This document shows, piece by piece, positions 19,089-28,378 of a stretch of 64,000 bases of DNA. The stretch is from Heyndrickxia coagulans 36D1. Lineage in GTDB: Bacteria > Bacillota > Bacilli > Bacillales > Bacillaceae_C. Location of the stretch: positions 2,170,001 through 2,234,000 of the forward strand of contig NC_016023.1 of assembly GCF_000169195.2 (NCBI RefSeq). The letters are read 5' to 3'. The notes beneath the pieces are model-generated. The model saw nothing but the letters and a program-made list of their open reading frames with translations, was not told where the DNA came from and searched no databases. The stretch's first letter is position 1; the number at the start of each line of letters is the position of its first letter. A program made the translations under genes and the position numbers.

Positions 19089-19680
19089 GGTTACTCCCTC
19101 CTTGTAAAAACTTTTCCCATTACGCTTCTTTTTGTCTGCTTATGATCCCGACCAAAATATCTAACTCAATGGTTATTTTAGAATAACCCTGATTCGCAAA
19201 TGTATCGATTTGTTCCCTGTTCGAGTTCAAGGTCAAAAGCGCCAATTTGATTCATGCTGTTTTGATTAATGTCTTGCTTGGTATAGTGTTGGCAGATAAT
19301 ATCACCAAATGAAAAAGGCGATACCGTTTCATTATTGTTATAGACCTGAATGATGAAAGTAAAACAGAAGCTTAAAATGAAAAGGTGGGCCCCGAACAGC
19401 AAAAAAGCCAACCAGAAAGGAGGGCACCTTTAAGGTGAATGATATCACCTCTATCTCAAAAATCAAATATGCGTTGAAACTACAAATTTTAGCAGGCTGC
19501 CTCTTTCTGCAGTTTTGGGAAAGGATGAGACCTTCCGGGACTTTGGCTGCTTGGAAAACGACCATGTCATATGAATCTCATTTGAAGTTATCCACAATTT
19601 TAAAACTATGAAAGCCGGTTCATTCATTTTTTCAAAAAAATGCGGCAATTATGCTTAATGCAGTCCGAAAAATGATTCTA

Positions 19681-19710
19681 TTGACATACATAATAATATA
19701 TTTATATAAT
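19681..19710 (+). promoter_or_regulatory. Strong SigA-type promoter before the riboswitch
   Basis: Consensus TTGACA (19681-19686) and consensus TATAAT (19705-19710) are 18 bp apart. Transcription would start about 50 bp before the c-di-GMP aptamer. Confidence 0.85.
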
Positions 19711-19768
19711 GATAAAGGCTGTGGAAATACTTGGCAGGATTTCCATGCTTTCCGGCAAAATTCCAATA

Positions 19769-19858
19769 AAAATTGAAAAAGGCAAATTCATCGAAAGGTG
19801 GAGACGCAAAGCTAAAGGGACTAAAGTCAGATGACCATGTCAGCCAGTTACCGATTTT
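19769..19858 (+). promoter_or_regulatory. Cyclic-di-GMP-I riboswitch (GEMM-I) aptamer
   Basis: The sequence has the conserved order of GEMM-I RNAs: GGCAAA, a GAAA tetraloop hairpin (TCGAAAGG), GACGCAAAGC, then CAGCCAGTTACCGA. P1 can pair AAAATTG (19769-19775) with CGATTTT (19852-19858). The 3' strand TACCGATT (19849-19856) can alternatively pair perfectly with AATCGGTA (19873-19880), which would disrupt the following terminator. I therefore predict an OFF switch: c-di-GMP stabilises P1 and lets the terminator form. Confidence 0.92.
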
Positions 19859-19865
19859 ACATCAA

Positions 19866-19898
19866 AAGGACTAATCGGTAGGGGATTAGTCCTTTTTT
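19866..19898 (+). terminator. Riboswitch-controlled terminator
   Basis: An 11-bp perfect stem, AAGGACTAATC with GATTAGTCCTT, ends in TTTTTT. Its 5' arm overlaps the strand that can pair with the aptamer's 3' side, giving a terminator/antiterminator choice. Confidence 0.9.
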
Positions 19899-19954
19899 CG
19901 TTGTGCGGATATCAAATGTGAAGAACTTCATTTAACAAGCAGGAGGAAGCAAGG

Positions 19955-20314
19955 ATGGCACAGTTTCAAACAGATAACAAGCATAAAGCTTTTATCATTA
20001 CATTAGGCGGATTTGCCGCAACAGAAAAGGCATCTACGTTTGTAGACGATTTAAAAAAAGAAGTTTCAAAAATTAATGTGAAAAATTATTCGTTAATTGT
20101 GGATTCATCCGATTTAAGGACATTTAAGCCCGAAATTTTGCCGGTGCTTGAAAAGAGCTATGCGTTGTATATGAGTTTAGGATTTAAAAAAATCCTGATG
20201 ATTACACCGAAAAGGGTGACGCCGCGTTTACAGCTGAAGAGAATCGCGAAAAAAGTGAATTTTACGGGTGAATTTATCAATAGTTTACAAGCGGGATTGG
20301 AACTTTCACGTTAA
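19955..20314 (+). CDS. Small protein of unknown function, possibly STAS-like
   Basis: The 119-residue protein is first in the riboswitch operon and follows AGGAGGAAG. Its pattern, a strand FIITLGGF, helix EKASTFVDDLKKEV, strand YSLIVDSSDLRTF, helix ILPVLEKSYALYM, then GFKKILMITP, resembles SpoIIAA/STAS-type alternation of strands and helices. I do not recognise a named family. It lacks membrane segments. Co-transcription with a KAS III-like protein and a chemoreceptor suggests a signalling or scaffold role, but that is inference. Leaderless expression is unlikely given the clear ribosome site. Confidence 0.7.
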   Translation: MAQFQTDNKHKAFIITLGGFAATEKASTFVDDLKKEVSKINVKNYSLIVDSSDLRTFKPEILPVLEKSYALYMSLGFKKILMITPKRVTPRLQLKRIAKKVNFTGEFINSLQAGLELSR

Positions 20315-20340
20315 AAACAGCTTGAAGGAGTTAAGTAAAA

Positions 20341-21339
20341 ATGGATTCGAGTGTGACAATAAGAGAAGTCTCTGTCTATCATCCTGAAAAGGTGCGCCAT
20401 AACGATTATTACCTGGCCCATTTTCGCCAGCAAGGAAAAGATATTACAAGACTTTTGCAAGCGCTTGGCAGAGAAAACAGATACATAGCAGATTATAAAA
20501 CTGAAACCACTTTAACAATGGCGGTGGAAGCATCAAAGAAAGTGCTGGAAAAAAGCGGGTTGGCCGGCCGGGATCTCGATATGATTGTATTTGTATCAGG
20601 GACACCTGAATACTTTTGGCCACCGAATGCGGTTGCCATTCATCAATCTTTGGGCGGAAAAGAAGAAGCTGTTGTTTATGATATGAATGCGGCATGTGTC
20701 GGAATGGTGGTAGCAGTGGATCAAGTAAGCCGCAATATGCTCGCAAATCCGCATATCAAGCGTGCGCTTGTCGTGGGCTCCGAGCAAATGCACCGCTTTG
20801 CAAACGAGGGGGATGCGGTTACATATGCCAGTTTCGGAGACGGGGCCGCTGCAGTATTGCTGGAAAAAAGCCATCATGTTAAAACAGGGTTTATCGACTC
20901 AGCCTATCAAGTGAACACAGAATCAATTGATAAAATTACTTTTCCGGCTTGTGGCGTATCCCAACTGGTTGAGGGAAAAGCCGAACAAAAGAATAGAAAA
21001 ATAAAATGGGAGAATGTAAACAATGACAATGCTTTTCTGTCTACTGCCGCGCTTGTTGAAAAATTGCTCAGCCGGAATCATTTAACCGCGAAGGATATTC
21101 AGGCTTTTTGCTTTTCCCAATTGTCACGGAAAAATATATACAAAATCCAGGAAATCTTCAAAGAAGACATAAGCAAGTTCCCAATTGTGGGCACGGAATA
21201 TGGCTATACAGGAGCCGCTAGCCCGTTTATGGCTTTTGAACGAGCTGTAAGCACCGGCCGGATAACGAGGGGCAGCTATGCCATATTTTGGTCGGTTGGT
21301 GCGGGAACTTCTGCTTGTGCCATGTTGTATAAACATTAA
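20341..21339 (+). CDS. KAS III (FabH)-like protein with altered active site
   Basis: The 332-residue thiolase-fold protein matches 3-oxoacyl-ACP synthase III in layout. The nucleophile Cys119 lies in [10 protein letters not shown], and the family glycine-rich end [12 protein letters not shown] is present. The usual HQAN box is replaced by SQLS (residues 259-262), so the catalytic His is Ser. GNTSAAS is replaced by GYTGAAS, so the catalytic Asn is Tyr289. A decarboxylating condensation as in FabH is therefore unlikely. Acyl transfer, hydrolysis or a binding role is possible. It is 26 bp after the small gene and 37 bp before the chemoreceptor, under c-di-GMP riboswitch control. Confidence 0.85.
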   Translation: MDSSVTIREVSVYHPEKVRHNDYYLAHFRQQGKDITRLLQALGRENRYIADYKTETTLTMAVEASKKVLEKSGLAGRDLDMIVFVSGTPEYFWPPNAVAIHQSLGGKEEAVVYDMNAACVGMVVAVDQVSRNMLANPHIKRALVVGSEQMHRFANEGDAVTYASFGDGAAAVLLEKSHHVKTGFIDSAYQVNTESIDKITFPACGVSQLVEGKAEQKNRKIKWENVNNDNAFLSTAALVEKLLSRNHLTAKDIQAFCFSQLSRKNIYKIQEIFKEDISKFPIVGTEYGYTGAASPFMAFERAVSTGRITRGSYAIFWSVGAGTSACAMLYKH

Positions 21340-21376
21340 ATGTATTGAATCTGTTTCAAATGAAGGGAGCCGTACC

Positions 21377-22636
21377 ATGGGAATTAAAAAATTGTCCAAA
21401 GCCATTACAATGGGCCAAATCAAAACCGTTATCCTGCCTTATATTCTCATTGGCATTTTGTTGGTTGGCAGCATGTTCATCATCCCCCAATACTTAACCA
21501 TTTGGTTTGTGTCTGTTGCCGCAATCCTTTATCTTGGTGTAGGTTTATGGTCATCTTTCCGGTTAACCGGGAAGTTATTAAAAATGAAGCAATACGCTTC
21601 CAGCCTGGAGTCGGGAAACCTGGCTGAATCGCTGGAAATTTTAGGCGCAGATGAATTTGGCACGATCTCTAACTTCTTAAATAATGCAACAAGCAATATG
21701 CGAAATCTGGTTGGAGATTTAAAAAAAGGAATAGATCGTGTAGATGCCAATTCAGATGAATTATCGGCAACCATGACGGAATTGTTTTATGTGATGGAAG
21801 ATGTGAAAGAAACGATAAATGAGATGGAGCAAGGCGCAATGGAACTAAGTGCAAGTACGCAGCAAATTGGCGCATCTGCTGAACAAATTGAAAGTTCAAC
21901 GAAGAAATTAGCAGAAAAAGCAAATGAAGGAAAAAATATCGCGCAGGAAATTAAGAAACGCGGGACAAAAGTAAGAGAGGAAGCAACAGCATCTGCAGGC
22001 TCTTCCAATCAAATTTATACGGAAAAAGCGGAGAATATTTTGAAATCCATTCAACAAGCGGAAATTGTGGAGGAAATCAAAATGCTGGCTGATACGATTG
22101 GAGACATTGCGAATCAGACCAATCTCCTTGCCTTAAATGCATCGATCGAAGCGGCAAGGGCAGGGGAAGCAGGAAAAGGTTTCTCAGTAGTCGCTCAAGA
22201 AATCAGAAAGCTGGCTGAACAATCCACCCAATCGGTTGAAAATATCCGGGTGGTCACTAGCCAGGTCCAGCAAGCCTTTTCAAACCTTATTCATCATTCA
22301 AAAGAAATTCTGGACTATGTAGACACTAAAGTGAATCCCGATTATGAAAAAATGGTCCGTATAGGGGAACAGTATGAACACGATGCGGAATTTTTAGACC
22401 GTATGTCGCTTGAAATCGCCCAGGCTTCGAATGACATGGCAAACGCAATTGAGGAAGTCAACAAGGCGATACAACATGTATCTTCCACAAGCCAGCAATC
22501 CGCTGCGGGTACGGAGGAAATGTCATTTAATATTTCCGAAGTGTCACTGGCAATGAAAGAAACGGCAGAAATGGTAGACCACCAGCATCAATTAGCCCAT
22601 AAAATAAATGAGTCTCTCCAGAAGTTTAGTTTATAA
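21377..22636 (+). CDS. Methyl-accepting chemotaxis protein without sensor domain
   Basis: The 419-residue protein has two adjacent transmembrane helices (about residues 17-65) and no extracytoplasmic ligand domain. A HAMP-like segment and a long coiled coil follow. The signalling hairpin tip contains [20 protein letters not shown], and IRKLAEQS lies on the return strand. ATG 21377 follows GAAGGGAG. In chemotaxis such tips bind CheW and CheA. With no periplasmic sensor, the input is probably internal or membrane-borne, or a partner protein such as its two operon neighbours. The coupling of a chemoreceptor to a c-di-GMP riboswitch fits a motile-to-sessile switch. Confidence 0.88.
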   Translation: MGIKKLSKAITMGQIKTVILPYILIGILLVGSMFIIPQYLTIWFVSVAAILYLGVGLWSSFRLTGKLLKMKQYASSLESGNLAESLEILGADEFGTISNFLNNATSNMRNLVGDLKKGIDRVDANSDELSATMTELFYVMEDVKETINEMEQGAMELSASTQQIGASAEQIESSTKKLAEKANEGKNIAQEIKKRGTKVREEATASAGSSNQIYTEKAENILKSIQQAEIVEEIKMLADTIGDIANQTNLLALNASIEAARAGEAGKGFSVVAQEIRKLAEQSTQSVENIRVVTSQVQQAFSNLIHHSKEILDYVDTKVNPDYEKMVRIGEQYEHDAEFLDRMSLEIAQASNDMANAIEEVNKAIQHVSSTSQQSAAGTEEMSFNISEVSLAMKETAEMVDHQHQLAHKINESLQKFSL

Positions 22637-22680
22637 ATAGCAAGTTTCAGCTTATGAAAGAAGTCATGCTGCAGCACGAG

Positions 22681-22721
22681 GATAAACAGGAAAATTCCGG
22701 TTTGTCCCCATGCTGTTTATC
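22681..22721 (+). terminator. Hairpin after the chemoreceptor gene
   Basis: Arms GATAAACAG and CTGTTTATC pair perfectly across a 23-base loop, 45 bp after the stop. There is no clear T run, so termination is uncertain. No gene is present in 22637-22994. Confidence 0.35.
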
Positions 22722-22743
22722 GTTAAACACTGCCCTTGTTTTT

Positions 22744-22856
22744 GCTATATAAAATGAACTTAAGTTTTTGCACTGAGACAAGGTCATCCATTTGCATGAT
22801 GATTCCTTTTTGCAGCCGGCAACAAAGTAGCAATGTTTAGTTCATTTTATGTATGC
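22744..22856 (-). repeat. Dispersed ~110-bp inverted-end repeat, copy A
   Basis: The ends are GCTATATAAAATGAAC and, inverted, GCATACATAAAATGAAC. Read on the minus strand it aligns along its whole length with the copies at 40984 and 58549. Shared internal blocks include TGCAAAAACTTAAGTTC-like and TTTGTTGCC. It is MITE- or bcr-like and non-coding. Confidence 0.75.
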
Positions 22857-22994
22857 TACAAATTTTAATTCCGAAATCCCCGGTTCATTGCATCCCCGCA
22901 CATTACCAAAGGGCAGGACAGCCAAACCTGATTCATGAATCCCCGCCATTCGGGGAAACTGTTTAATACAGTTCGCATGAATGGGGGAAACGTG

Positions 22995-23798
22995 ATGCCT
23001 GAATTGCCGGAAATGGAGACCTATAAAACATGGCTGGCGTCATTGATTGGCGGCCGGACCATTACAAATGCCATGATTCAGCGGGAAAAATCGATAAATA
23101 TACCTGCCGGCAAGTTTATGAAGGCAGTGACTAATCAGAAGATCCAATCGATTTCAAGGTGCGCAAAGTATTTAATTTTCCAGCTCGAAAACGGTTCGTG
23201 CCTGCTTCTGCATCTAATGCTCGGCGGGTGGATGTTTTTTGGCAAAGAGGAAGACAAACCGGACCGGACAATACAAATCCAACTTTCTTTTGGAGACCGG
23301 CACTTGTTTTTTATTGGGTTGCGCTTAGGGTACTTGCATCTATTAACACCGGAAGCGGTTCAGGCGGAGTTTGAAAAAATCGGCCCCGAACTGCTTGATC
23401 TCCATTTTACATTAGCTGTTCTTCAACAACGGATGCAACAAAGAAGGGGCATTCTTAAAACGGTACTAACCAATCAAGAAGTGCTGGCCGGGATTGGAAA
23501 CCGGTATTCCGATGAAATATTATGGCATGCGCAGTTGCGGCCGGATCAAAAAGCGGGCCATCTTGACAATCAGCAACTCGCCCGTCTGTATGAGTCGATC
23601 CGGTTTATTCTTCAAAAAGGGATTGAGCAGGGAGGTTATATGGAACATCCGCTGCATAAGGGAGATGGCAAAACGGGATGCTATCAAATGTACGTTCACG
23701 GCAGGGAAGATGAACCATGCCCGCGATGCAGCACCCCTATTAGGAAAAAAGAAATTTCTTCACATAAGACCTATTTTTGTCCGTATTGCCAGTATTGA
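22995..23798 (+). CDS. Formamidopyrimidine-DNA glycosylase / endonuclease VIII family
   Basis: The 267-residue protein begins MPELPEMETY, so Pro2 is the N-terminal nucleophile and Glu3 the catalytic acid of Fpg/Nei enzymes, which remove oxidised bases and nick the strand. The H2TH region contains LAGIGNRYSDEILWHAQLRP. A C-terminal zinc finger is formed by CPRC and CPYC. ATG 22995 is chosen over the upstream Met because the family must start MPE and GGGGGAAA precedes it. This is a paralogue and not the polA-linked mutM: HLMLGGWMFFG replaces the usual HLRMTGxL loop. It has no operon partner. Confidence 0.88.
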   Translation: MPELPEMETYKTWLASLIGGRTITNAMIQREKSINIPAGKFMKAVTNQKIQSISRCAKYLIFQLENGSCLLLHLMLGGWMFFGKEEDKPDRTIQIQLSFGDRHLFFIGLRLGYLHLLTPEAVQAEFEKIGPELLDLHFTLAVLQQRMQQRRGILKTVLTNQEVLAGIGNRYSDEILWHAQLRPDQKAGHLDNQQLARLYESIRFILQKGIEQGGYMEHPLHKGDGKTGCYQMYVHGREDEPCPRCSTPIRKKEISSHKTYFCPYCQY

Positions 23799-23841
23799 AA
23801 ACGTATTGCCCCTGCCGGCACTGCATTTTCCCGGCTGCCTG

Positions 23842-24275
23842 TCAGACTTCCCCGGCCTGCAATTTTACAAATTTTCGCTTTCCTACCTGTATGATGAGGC
23901 CGTCTGTGACATGAACAGCATCGTGGATATCGTTGACTTTTTCTCCATTTATCCGGATGCCGCCGTTTTGAATCATTTTTCTGGCCTCACTTTTTGATGG
24001 CTGCAGCTTCAATTGCACGAGTAAATCAATGATGTTGATTGTTTTATCTCCGTCCCACCGCATAGCCGGGATATGGGCAGGCAATGCTCCTTTTTGAAAA
24101 ACATTTTTGAAGTTTTCTTCTGCCTGGACTGCCGCAGCTTCTCCATGGTACATGCGGACAATCGTCCTGGCCAGCAGCATTTTGGCATCGCGGGGATGCA
24201 GTAGGCCCACTTCAACGTCGTGTGCGATTTTTATTTTTTTTGCCAGTGCTAAATCTGTGACAAGGTTAAGAAATA
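23842..24275 (-). pseudogene. tyrS: Tyrosyl-tRNA synthetase C-terminal fragment
   Basis: The minus-strand frame encodes about 145 residues matching only the end of TyrS: LLHPRDAKMLLARTIVRMYHG followed by the S4 RNA-binding domain (KSEARKMIQNGGIRINGEKV). The Rossmann domain with HIGH and KMSKS is absent. The similarity continues upstream to about 24275 without an initiation codon and ribosome site, so this is a truncated remnant. A functional tyrS must lie elsewhere in the genome. It sits between the glycosylase gene and the Dus gene, which suggests a rearrangement point. Confidence 0.85.
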
Positions 24276-24381
24276 GTATAGTTTGATCAAAAGTACCGAA
24301 CCATGTTATAAGTGTAAAAGAGGCTGAAATATTTTTTGCTTATTTATTTTGTGTTGGCTTGGTATCCAGATAGGGGAGGTT

Positions 24382-25377
24382 ATGATTTTTATCATGAAAG
24401 AAAATTTTTGGCGTGATTTACCACGGCCATTTTTTATACTGGCACCAATGGAAGATGTGACAGATGTTGTCTTTCGCCATGTTGTAAGTAAAGCGGGCAG
24501 GCCGGATGTGTTTTTTACAGAGTTTACAAACACGGAAAGTTATTGCCACCCCGAGGGGAACCAAAGTGTGCGCGGCCGCTTGGCGTTTACGGCGGATGAG
24601 CAGCCGATTGTGGCCCATATATGGGGGGACAAGCCCGAATATTTCCGGCAAATGAGTATGGGTATGGCAAAACTCGGGTTCAGCGGTGTTGATATCAATA
24701 TGGGCTGCCCTGTGCCGAATGTGGCAACAAAAGGGAAGGGAAGCGGTCTGATCCGCCGTCCGGATGTTGCTGCTGAACTTATCCAAGCCGCAAAAGCAGG
24801 CGGATTACCTGTGAGTGTAAAGACGAGGCTTGGTTATACGTATGTGGAGGAATGGTGGGACTGGCTTACGCACATATTGAAACAGGACATCGTGAACCTT
24901 TCCATCCATTTGCGGACAAGAAAGGAAATGAGCAAAGTGGACGCCCATTGGGAACTCATTCCGGAGATCAAAAAACTGCGTGATGAGGTGGCACCGGATA
25001 CCCTTTTGACCATTAATGGGGATGTCCCTGACCGTCAAACCGGCCTGAAGCTTGCACGCCAGTACGGTGTTGATGGGGTGATGATCGGGCGCGGCATTTT
25101 TAAAAATCCGTTTGCTTTTGAAAAAGAGCCGAAAGAGCACAGCAGCAAGGAATTGCTTGATCTTTTAAGACTGCATCTGGATCTCTTTGACAAATATTCA
25201 ACAGAACTGGAGCAGCGCCCGTTTCCACCGCTTCGCCGCTTTTTTAAGATCTATGTCAAAGGCTTCCGGGGAGCGAGCGAGTTGCGAAACCAACTGATGG
25301 GCACAGATTCAACAGATGAAGTGCGCACCTTGCTTGATCACTTTGAAACAAAACAGATGGAGGGGGAAACGGTATAG
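24382..25377 (+). CDS. dus: tRNA-dihydrouridine synthase family protein
   Basis: The protein (about 331 residues) is an FMN-dependent TIM barrel. It opens [16 protein letters not shown], has the conserved catalytic region [12 protein letters not shown] with the proton-donor Cys, then SVKTRLGY and [12 protein letters not shown] for FMN phosphate binding. Dus enzymes reduce uridine in the tRNA D-loop. The subgroup looks closer to DusC than to the usual Bacillus DusB. The start is uncertain: GGGGAGG at 24373-24379 is very close to ATG 24382 and far from ATG 24394. No operon partner is visible. Confidence 0.88.
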   Translation: MIFIMKENFWRDLPRPFFILAPMEDVTDVVFRHVVSKAGRPDVFFTEFTNTESYCHPEGNQSVRGRLAFTADEQPIVAHIWGDKPEYFRQMSMGMAKLGFSGVDINMGCPVPNVATKGKGSGLIRRPDVAAELIQAAKAGGLPVSVKTRLGYTYVEEWWDWLTHILKQDIVNLSIHLRTRKEMSKVDAHWELIPEIKKLRDEVAPDTLLTINGDVPDRQTGLKLARQYGVDGVMIGRGIFKNPFAFEKEPKEHSSKELLDLLRLHLDLFDKYSTELEQRPFPPLRRFFKIYVKGFRGASELRNQLMGTDSTDEVRTLLDHFETKQMEGETV

Positions 25378-25890
25378 CATTCCCCCTGCATACCCCCGAT
25401 ACAAAAGCAGCCCGTTTTTTATATTCTTTTCATCGCAATAGATGCGCGGCTGTGCCAAACTGCCAAAAGGCTGTTGCAAAAAGACAGGAAAACCCCGGAG
25501 ACCACTACACCGGCTCTTTACATCCGCCGCGTCTGCTACCGCGGCAATCACATCGGCATATGATGGTTCCCGTTTCATACGGCTCCCGCAAAAAAAAGGA
25601 TCCCATCCATCTCGGGTTTGCTGCCGTTTTGGCAGCCCAGACCCGAAAATCCCGTGAAAGTTCCAGGTTTTGCAGTAAAAATTCCGTCCAATCCGCCCGG
25701 CTTTTTACGGCAGGGGAAATCGGCATGTTCAAGTATGGGGCGCAAGCAGTAAGGTACCCCCATTCTCCGCTATTTTTGCGGTCATAATGCCTGGCATTGC
25801 CATATTAAGGAGGCGTGCAGGTATTTTGAATAGCAAGAGAGAGGCCGGTTCAAAATAACCTTAAGAACTGATTTTTAAAAAAGAATTCAG
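25378..25890. other. Intergenic stretch without a supported gene
   Basis: Several short frames overlap here on both strands, but none has a ribosome site or a recognisable family. GC-rich coding-like composition on the minus strand (25505-25763) might be a decayed gene. An isolated AAGGAGG at 25805 has no open frame behind it. Confidence 0.4.
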
Positions 25891-27384
25891 GTGAAAAGGT
25901 TGGCGGAAAATACAAAAAAATGGTATGGATCCAGAAAGAGACCCGGAAGAAGATTGAAAAAAGATGATATTACCATTGTGGATACAGATGTGACAAAAAA
26001 AGCAGTGGTCGCAACGGCTCTTGGAAATGCGATGGAGTGGTTTGATTTCGGGATATATTCCTATTTGGCCGTCATCATCGGAAAGGTGTTTTTTTCAGGG
26101 ATAACCGGCTCATTGCAACTGGTCTATTCGTTTGCTACTTTTGCTGTAGCGTTTCTCGTCCGTCCAATTGGCGGGATGTTTTTTGGCATGCTGGGCGATA
26201 AGTTCGGGCGGAAACGGATATTGGCCGTTACTTTAGTGTTAATGTCACTGGCGACTTTAAGCATGGGTTTGATCCCGGGTTATGCAAAGATTGGAAATCT
26301 AGCCCCGTTTCTGCTGCTTGTCGCTAGACTGGTCCAGGGCTTTTCCACTGGCGGTGAATATTCAGGTGCCATGACGTACATCGCGGAATCTTCCCCGGAT
26401 AAAAAAAGAGGCTTTTTATCGAGCGGGCTCGAAGTGGGCACGTTGTCGGGATATATTTTAGGTTCCGGCGTTGTCACGATCCTCAGTTTTTGGCTTGGCG
26501 AAGATAAAATGCTGGACTGGGGGTGGCGCCTTCCTTTCTTTATCGCTGCGCCAATGGGCTTGATTGGCCTTTACTTGAGGAATCATTTGGAGGAGACCCC
26601 GGTTTTTGAAGCGATGAAGGAAGGGAAGCACAAAGAAAATGAGAAAGGGCTATTCAGGAAAGTTTTCCTTTTCCATTGGCCGCAATTGCTGAAAGGGATC
26701 GTTCTCGTTTTATTTTTTAATGTTGTCGATTATATGTTGTTGTCGTATATGCCGTCTTACTTAAGTGTCGTTCTCGGTTACGGGCAGTCAAAGGGCCTTT
26801 TATTCATTCTCATTGTGATGTTTATCATGATTCCGATTGTGCTCATCATGGGCTATTACAGCGACCGGATCGGAAGCAAACGCATCATTATGGGAGGCCT
26901 GGTCGGGCTGATTTTTCTGTCCATCCCGGCATTTAAGCTGATTGGAAGTGGAACGAATTTAACGGTCTTTTTCGGCTTGATGATCTTGGCCGTCTTACTG
27001 GCGACATTCGAGTCAACGATGCCATCGATGCTGCCTTCTTTATTCTTCACGGAAGTAAGATATGTTGCGCTGGCGATCGCTTTTAATATTTCGGTTTCTT
27101 TATTTGGGGGAACAACGCCTTTGGTAATGGCGTGGCTCATAAAAACAACGAATAACCAGATGGTTCCCGCTTATTATATTATGGCAGCCTGTCTCATTGG
27201 TGTCTTGACGATGTTTTTCGTAAAAGATACGACCGGGAAAGCACTGCGGGGATCGGCACCGGCAGTAGAAGAAAAACACGAAATTGCAAAAATTCTCGAA
27301 GACCCCCATGAAGCATTATGGTGGAAAGAGGAAAAAGGAAATATTGAGGAAAAAGCGTCTGAATTGGAAAATCCCAAAAATTAA
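25891..27384 (+). CDS. MFS transporter, metabolite:H+ symporter (ProP-like)
   Basis: This twelve-helix permease has the MHS-family start ALGNAMEWFDFGIYSYLA, the loop motif GDKFGRKRIL after helix 2, and RLVQGFSTGGEYSGA. These match ProP/ShiA-type symporters for osmoprotectants or organic acids. The substrate cannot be told from sequence. The C terminus is a charged cytoplasmic tail of about 45 residues, rich in Glu and Lys. GTG 25891 has no clear ribosome site; TTG 25954, with GGAAGAAGA before it, would give a protein 21 residues shorter and may be the real start. From 27385 to 27811 no gene is visible. Confidence 0.85.
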   Translation: MKRLAENTKKWYGSRKRPGRRLKKDDITIVDTDVTKKAVVATALGNAMEWFDFGIYSYLAVIIGKVFFSGITGSLQLVYSFATFAVAFLVRPIGGMFFGMLGDKFGRKRILAVTLVLMSLATLSMGLIPGYAKIGNLAPFLLLVARLVQGFSTGGEYSGAMTYIAESSPDKKRGFLSSGLEVGTLSGYILGSGVVTILSFWLGEDKMLDWGWRLPFFIAAPMGLIGLYLRNHLEETPVFEAMKEGKHKENEKGLFRKVFLFHWPQLLKGIVLVLFFNVVDYMLLSYMPSYLSVVLGYGQSKGLLFILIVMFIMIPIVLIMGYYSDRIGSKRIIMGGLVGLIFLSIPAFKLIGSGTNLTVFFGLMILAVLLATFESTMPSMLPSLFFTEVRYVALAIAFNISVSLFGGTTPLVMAWLIKTTNNQMVPAYYIMAACLIGVLTMFFVKDTTGKALRGSAPAVEEKHEIAKILEDPHEALWWKEEKGNIEEKASELENPKN

Positions 27385-27811
27385 CCATGTCCATAAGGCC
27401 GCTTTTTGGCTGCCCGTACCACGGAACCGGCTTGAATGGCCTTCCTCCTCTTTTAAGTTGTTTCTGGCCGTAAAATGCCACGTCTTGGTTCATGCATCCG
27501 CATGCTTGCAAGTGGGTGCATCCCCCTTTTCTGTTAAAAAATATCTGAGTATTTTTATTTTTGGGGAGAATGGAAAATAAGCGGTAGACAAACCAATTTC
27601 CGTGCGGTAAAATAATAGAAACAAGTGTTCTAAATGGCCGGTGTGAAGTTTATGATTACTCATCTTGCATCATGTAAAGACAGAAGAGTTCACAGCACCA
27701 TGATTTCAGCATTGAAAAAAATAGGGCGGATGGGAGTTAGCCGCACACAGGGTTACATAGCGGCTTCCAGCAGGTGTTGGATTTGAAAAAAGCGTCATTT
27801 TGTAATGGAAA

Positions 27812-27848
27812 ATAAAAAGGATTCCTATTATGCAGGATCCTTATTTTA
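27812..27848 (-). terminator. Terminator of the small minus-strand gene
   Basis: On the minus strand AAGGATCC pairs with GGAATCCTT (one bulge) and is followed by TTTTATTTT. It lies 10 bp after the stop of the 31-residue gene. Confidence 0.6.
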
Positions 27849-27857
27849 TCAATCAAA

Positions 27858-27953
27858 TTAAATTTTTTTACTGCTAAATAGCTGAGTGATTTTGACGATT
27901 CCAAATACGACGGTTGCAAAAAACAATACAGATACGATGATTGCAAGTATCAT
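27858..27953 (-). CDS. 31-residue single-helix membrane protein
   Basis: On the minus strand an AGGAGGGG site precedes an ATG at 27953 by 6 bases. The product is a hydrophobic helix, ILAIIVSVLFFATVVFGIV, with a short polar tail (KITQLFSSKKI). A terminator follows directly. The ribosome site, terminator and composition make a real gene likely. Role and family are unknown to me. Confidence 0.65.
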   Translation of the reverse strand: MILAIIVSVLFFATVVFGIVKITQLFSSKKI

Positions 27954-28153
27954 GCCAGCCCCTCCTTATAACGGATTCCGTCCATGATAAAGCCAAATAT
28001 TTTTTCAATTTTATTATAACATATTTTCCAATTTCCCCTTGATGTAAAAGGGGATCAGAAATCCCCGCTGCCCCTTATGCAGTTGAAATGCCTGAAACTT
28101 TTTTTGCTGACGCCCGTATAAAAAAGTAACAATGATGAGGAGGGGAAAGCGCC

Positions 28154-28360
28154 ATGTCTGAAAAAGGGTGCGTGAAGTGCGGGTCTAAGCAGGCGGGGAA
28201 AAAAGAAGTGGCAATGACGGGAACAGGTCTGTCAAAATTATTTGATGTCCAGAACAACACGTTCATTGTCGTGTATTGCAAAAACTGCGGTTATTCGGAG
28301 TTCTATCATAAACAAACTTCCACCGCCTCTAATATTCTGGACTTATTCTTCGGGGGCTAA
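28154..28360 (+). CDS. Small zinc-ribbon protein (DUF2082-like)
   Basis: The 68-residue protein begins MSEKGCVKCGSK and later has VYCKNCGYSEFY, so two CxxC knuckles form a zinc ribbon. A GAGGAGGGG site precedes the ATG. The C terminus (ASNILDLFFGG) is typical of the family once described as nucleic-acid-binding Zn-ribbon proteins. Nucleic-acid binding is inferred only from the fold. The kinase gene starts 18 bp downstream, so they may be co-transcribed. Confidence 0.8.
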   Translation: MSEKGCVKCGSKQAGKKEVAMTGTGLSKLFDVQNNTFIVVYCKNCGYSEFYHKQTSTASNILDLFFGG

Positions 28361-28378
28361 ATCCGGGGAGGTGTTATA

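Noticed and set aside
19178-19411. Minus-strand open frame of 77 codons upstream of rarA
   Set aside because: It starts at TTG without a ribosome site and shows no recognised family; a faint likeness to small spore germination proteins was too weak.
27651-27785. 44-codon plus-strand frame
   Set aside because: No ribosome site, odd composition, no family.
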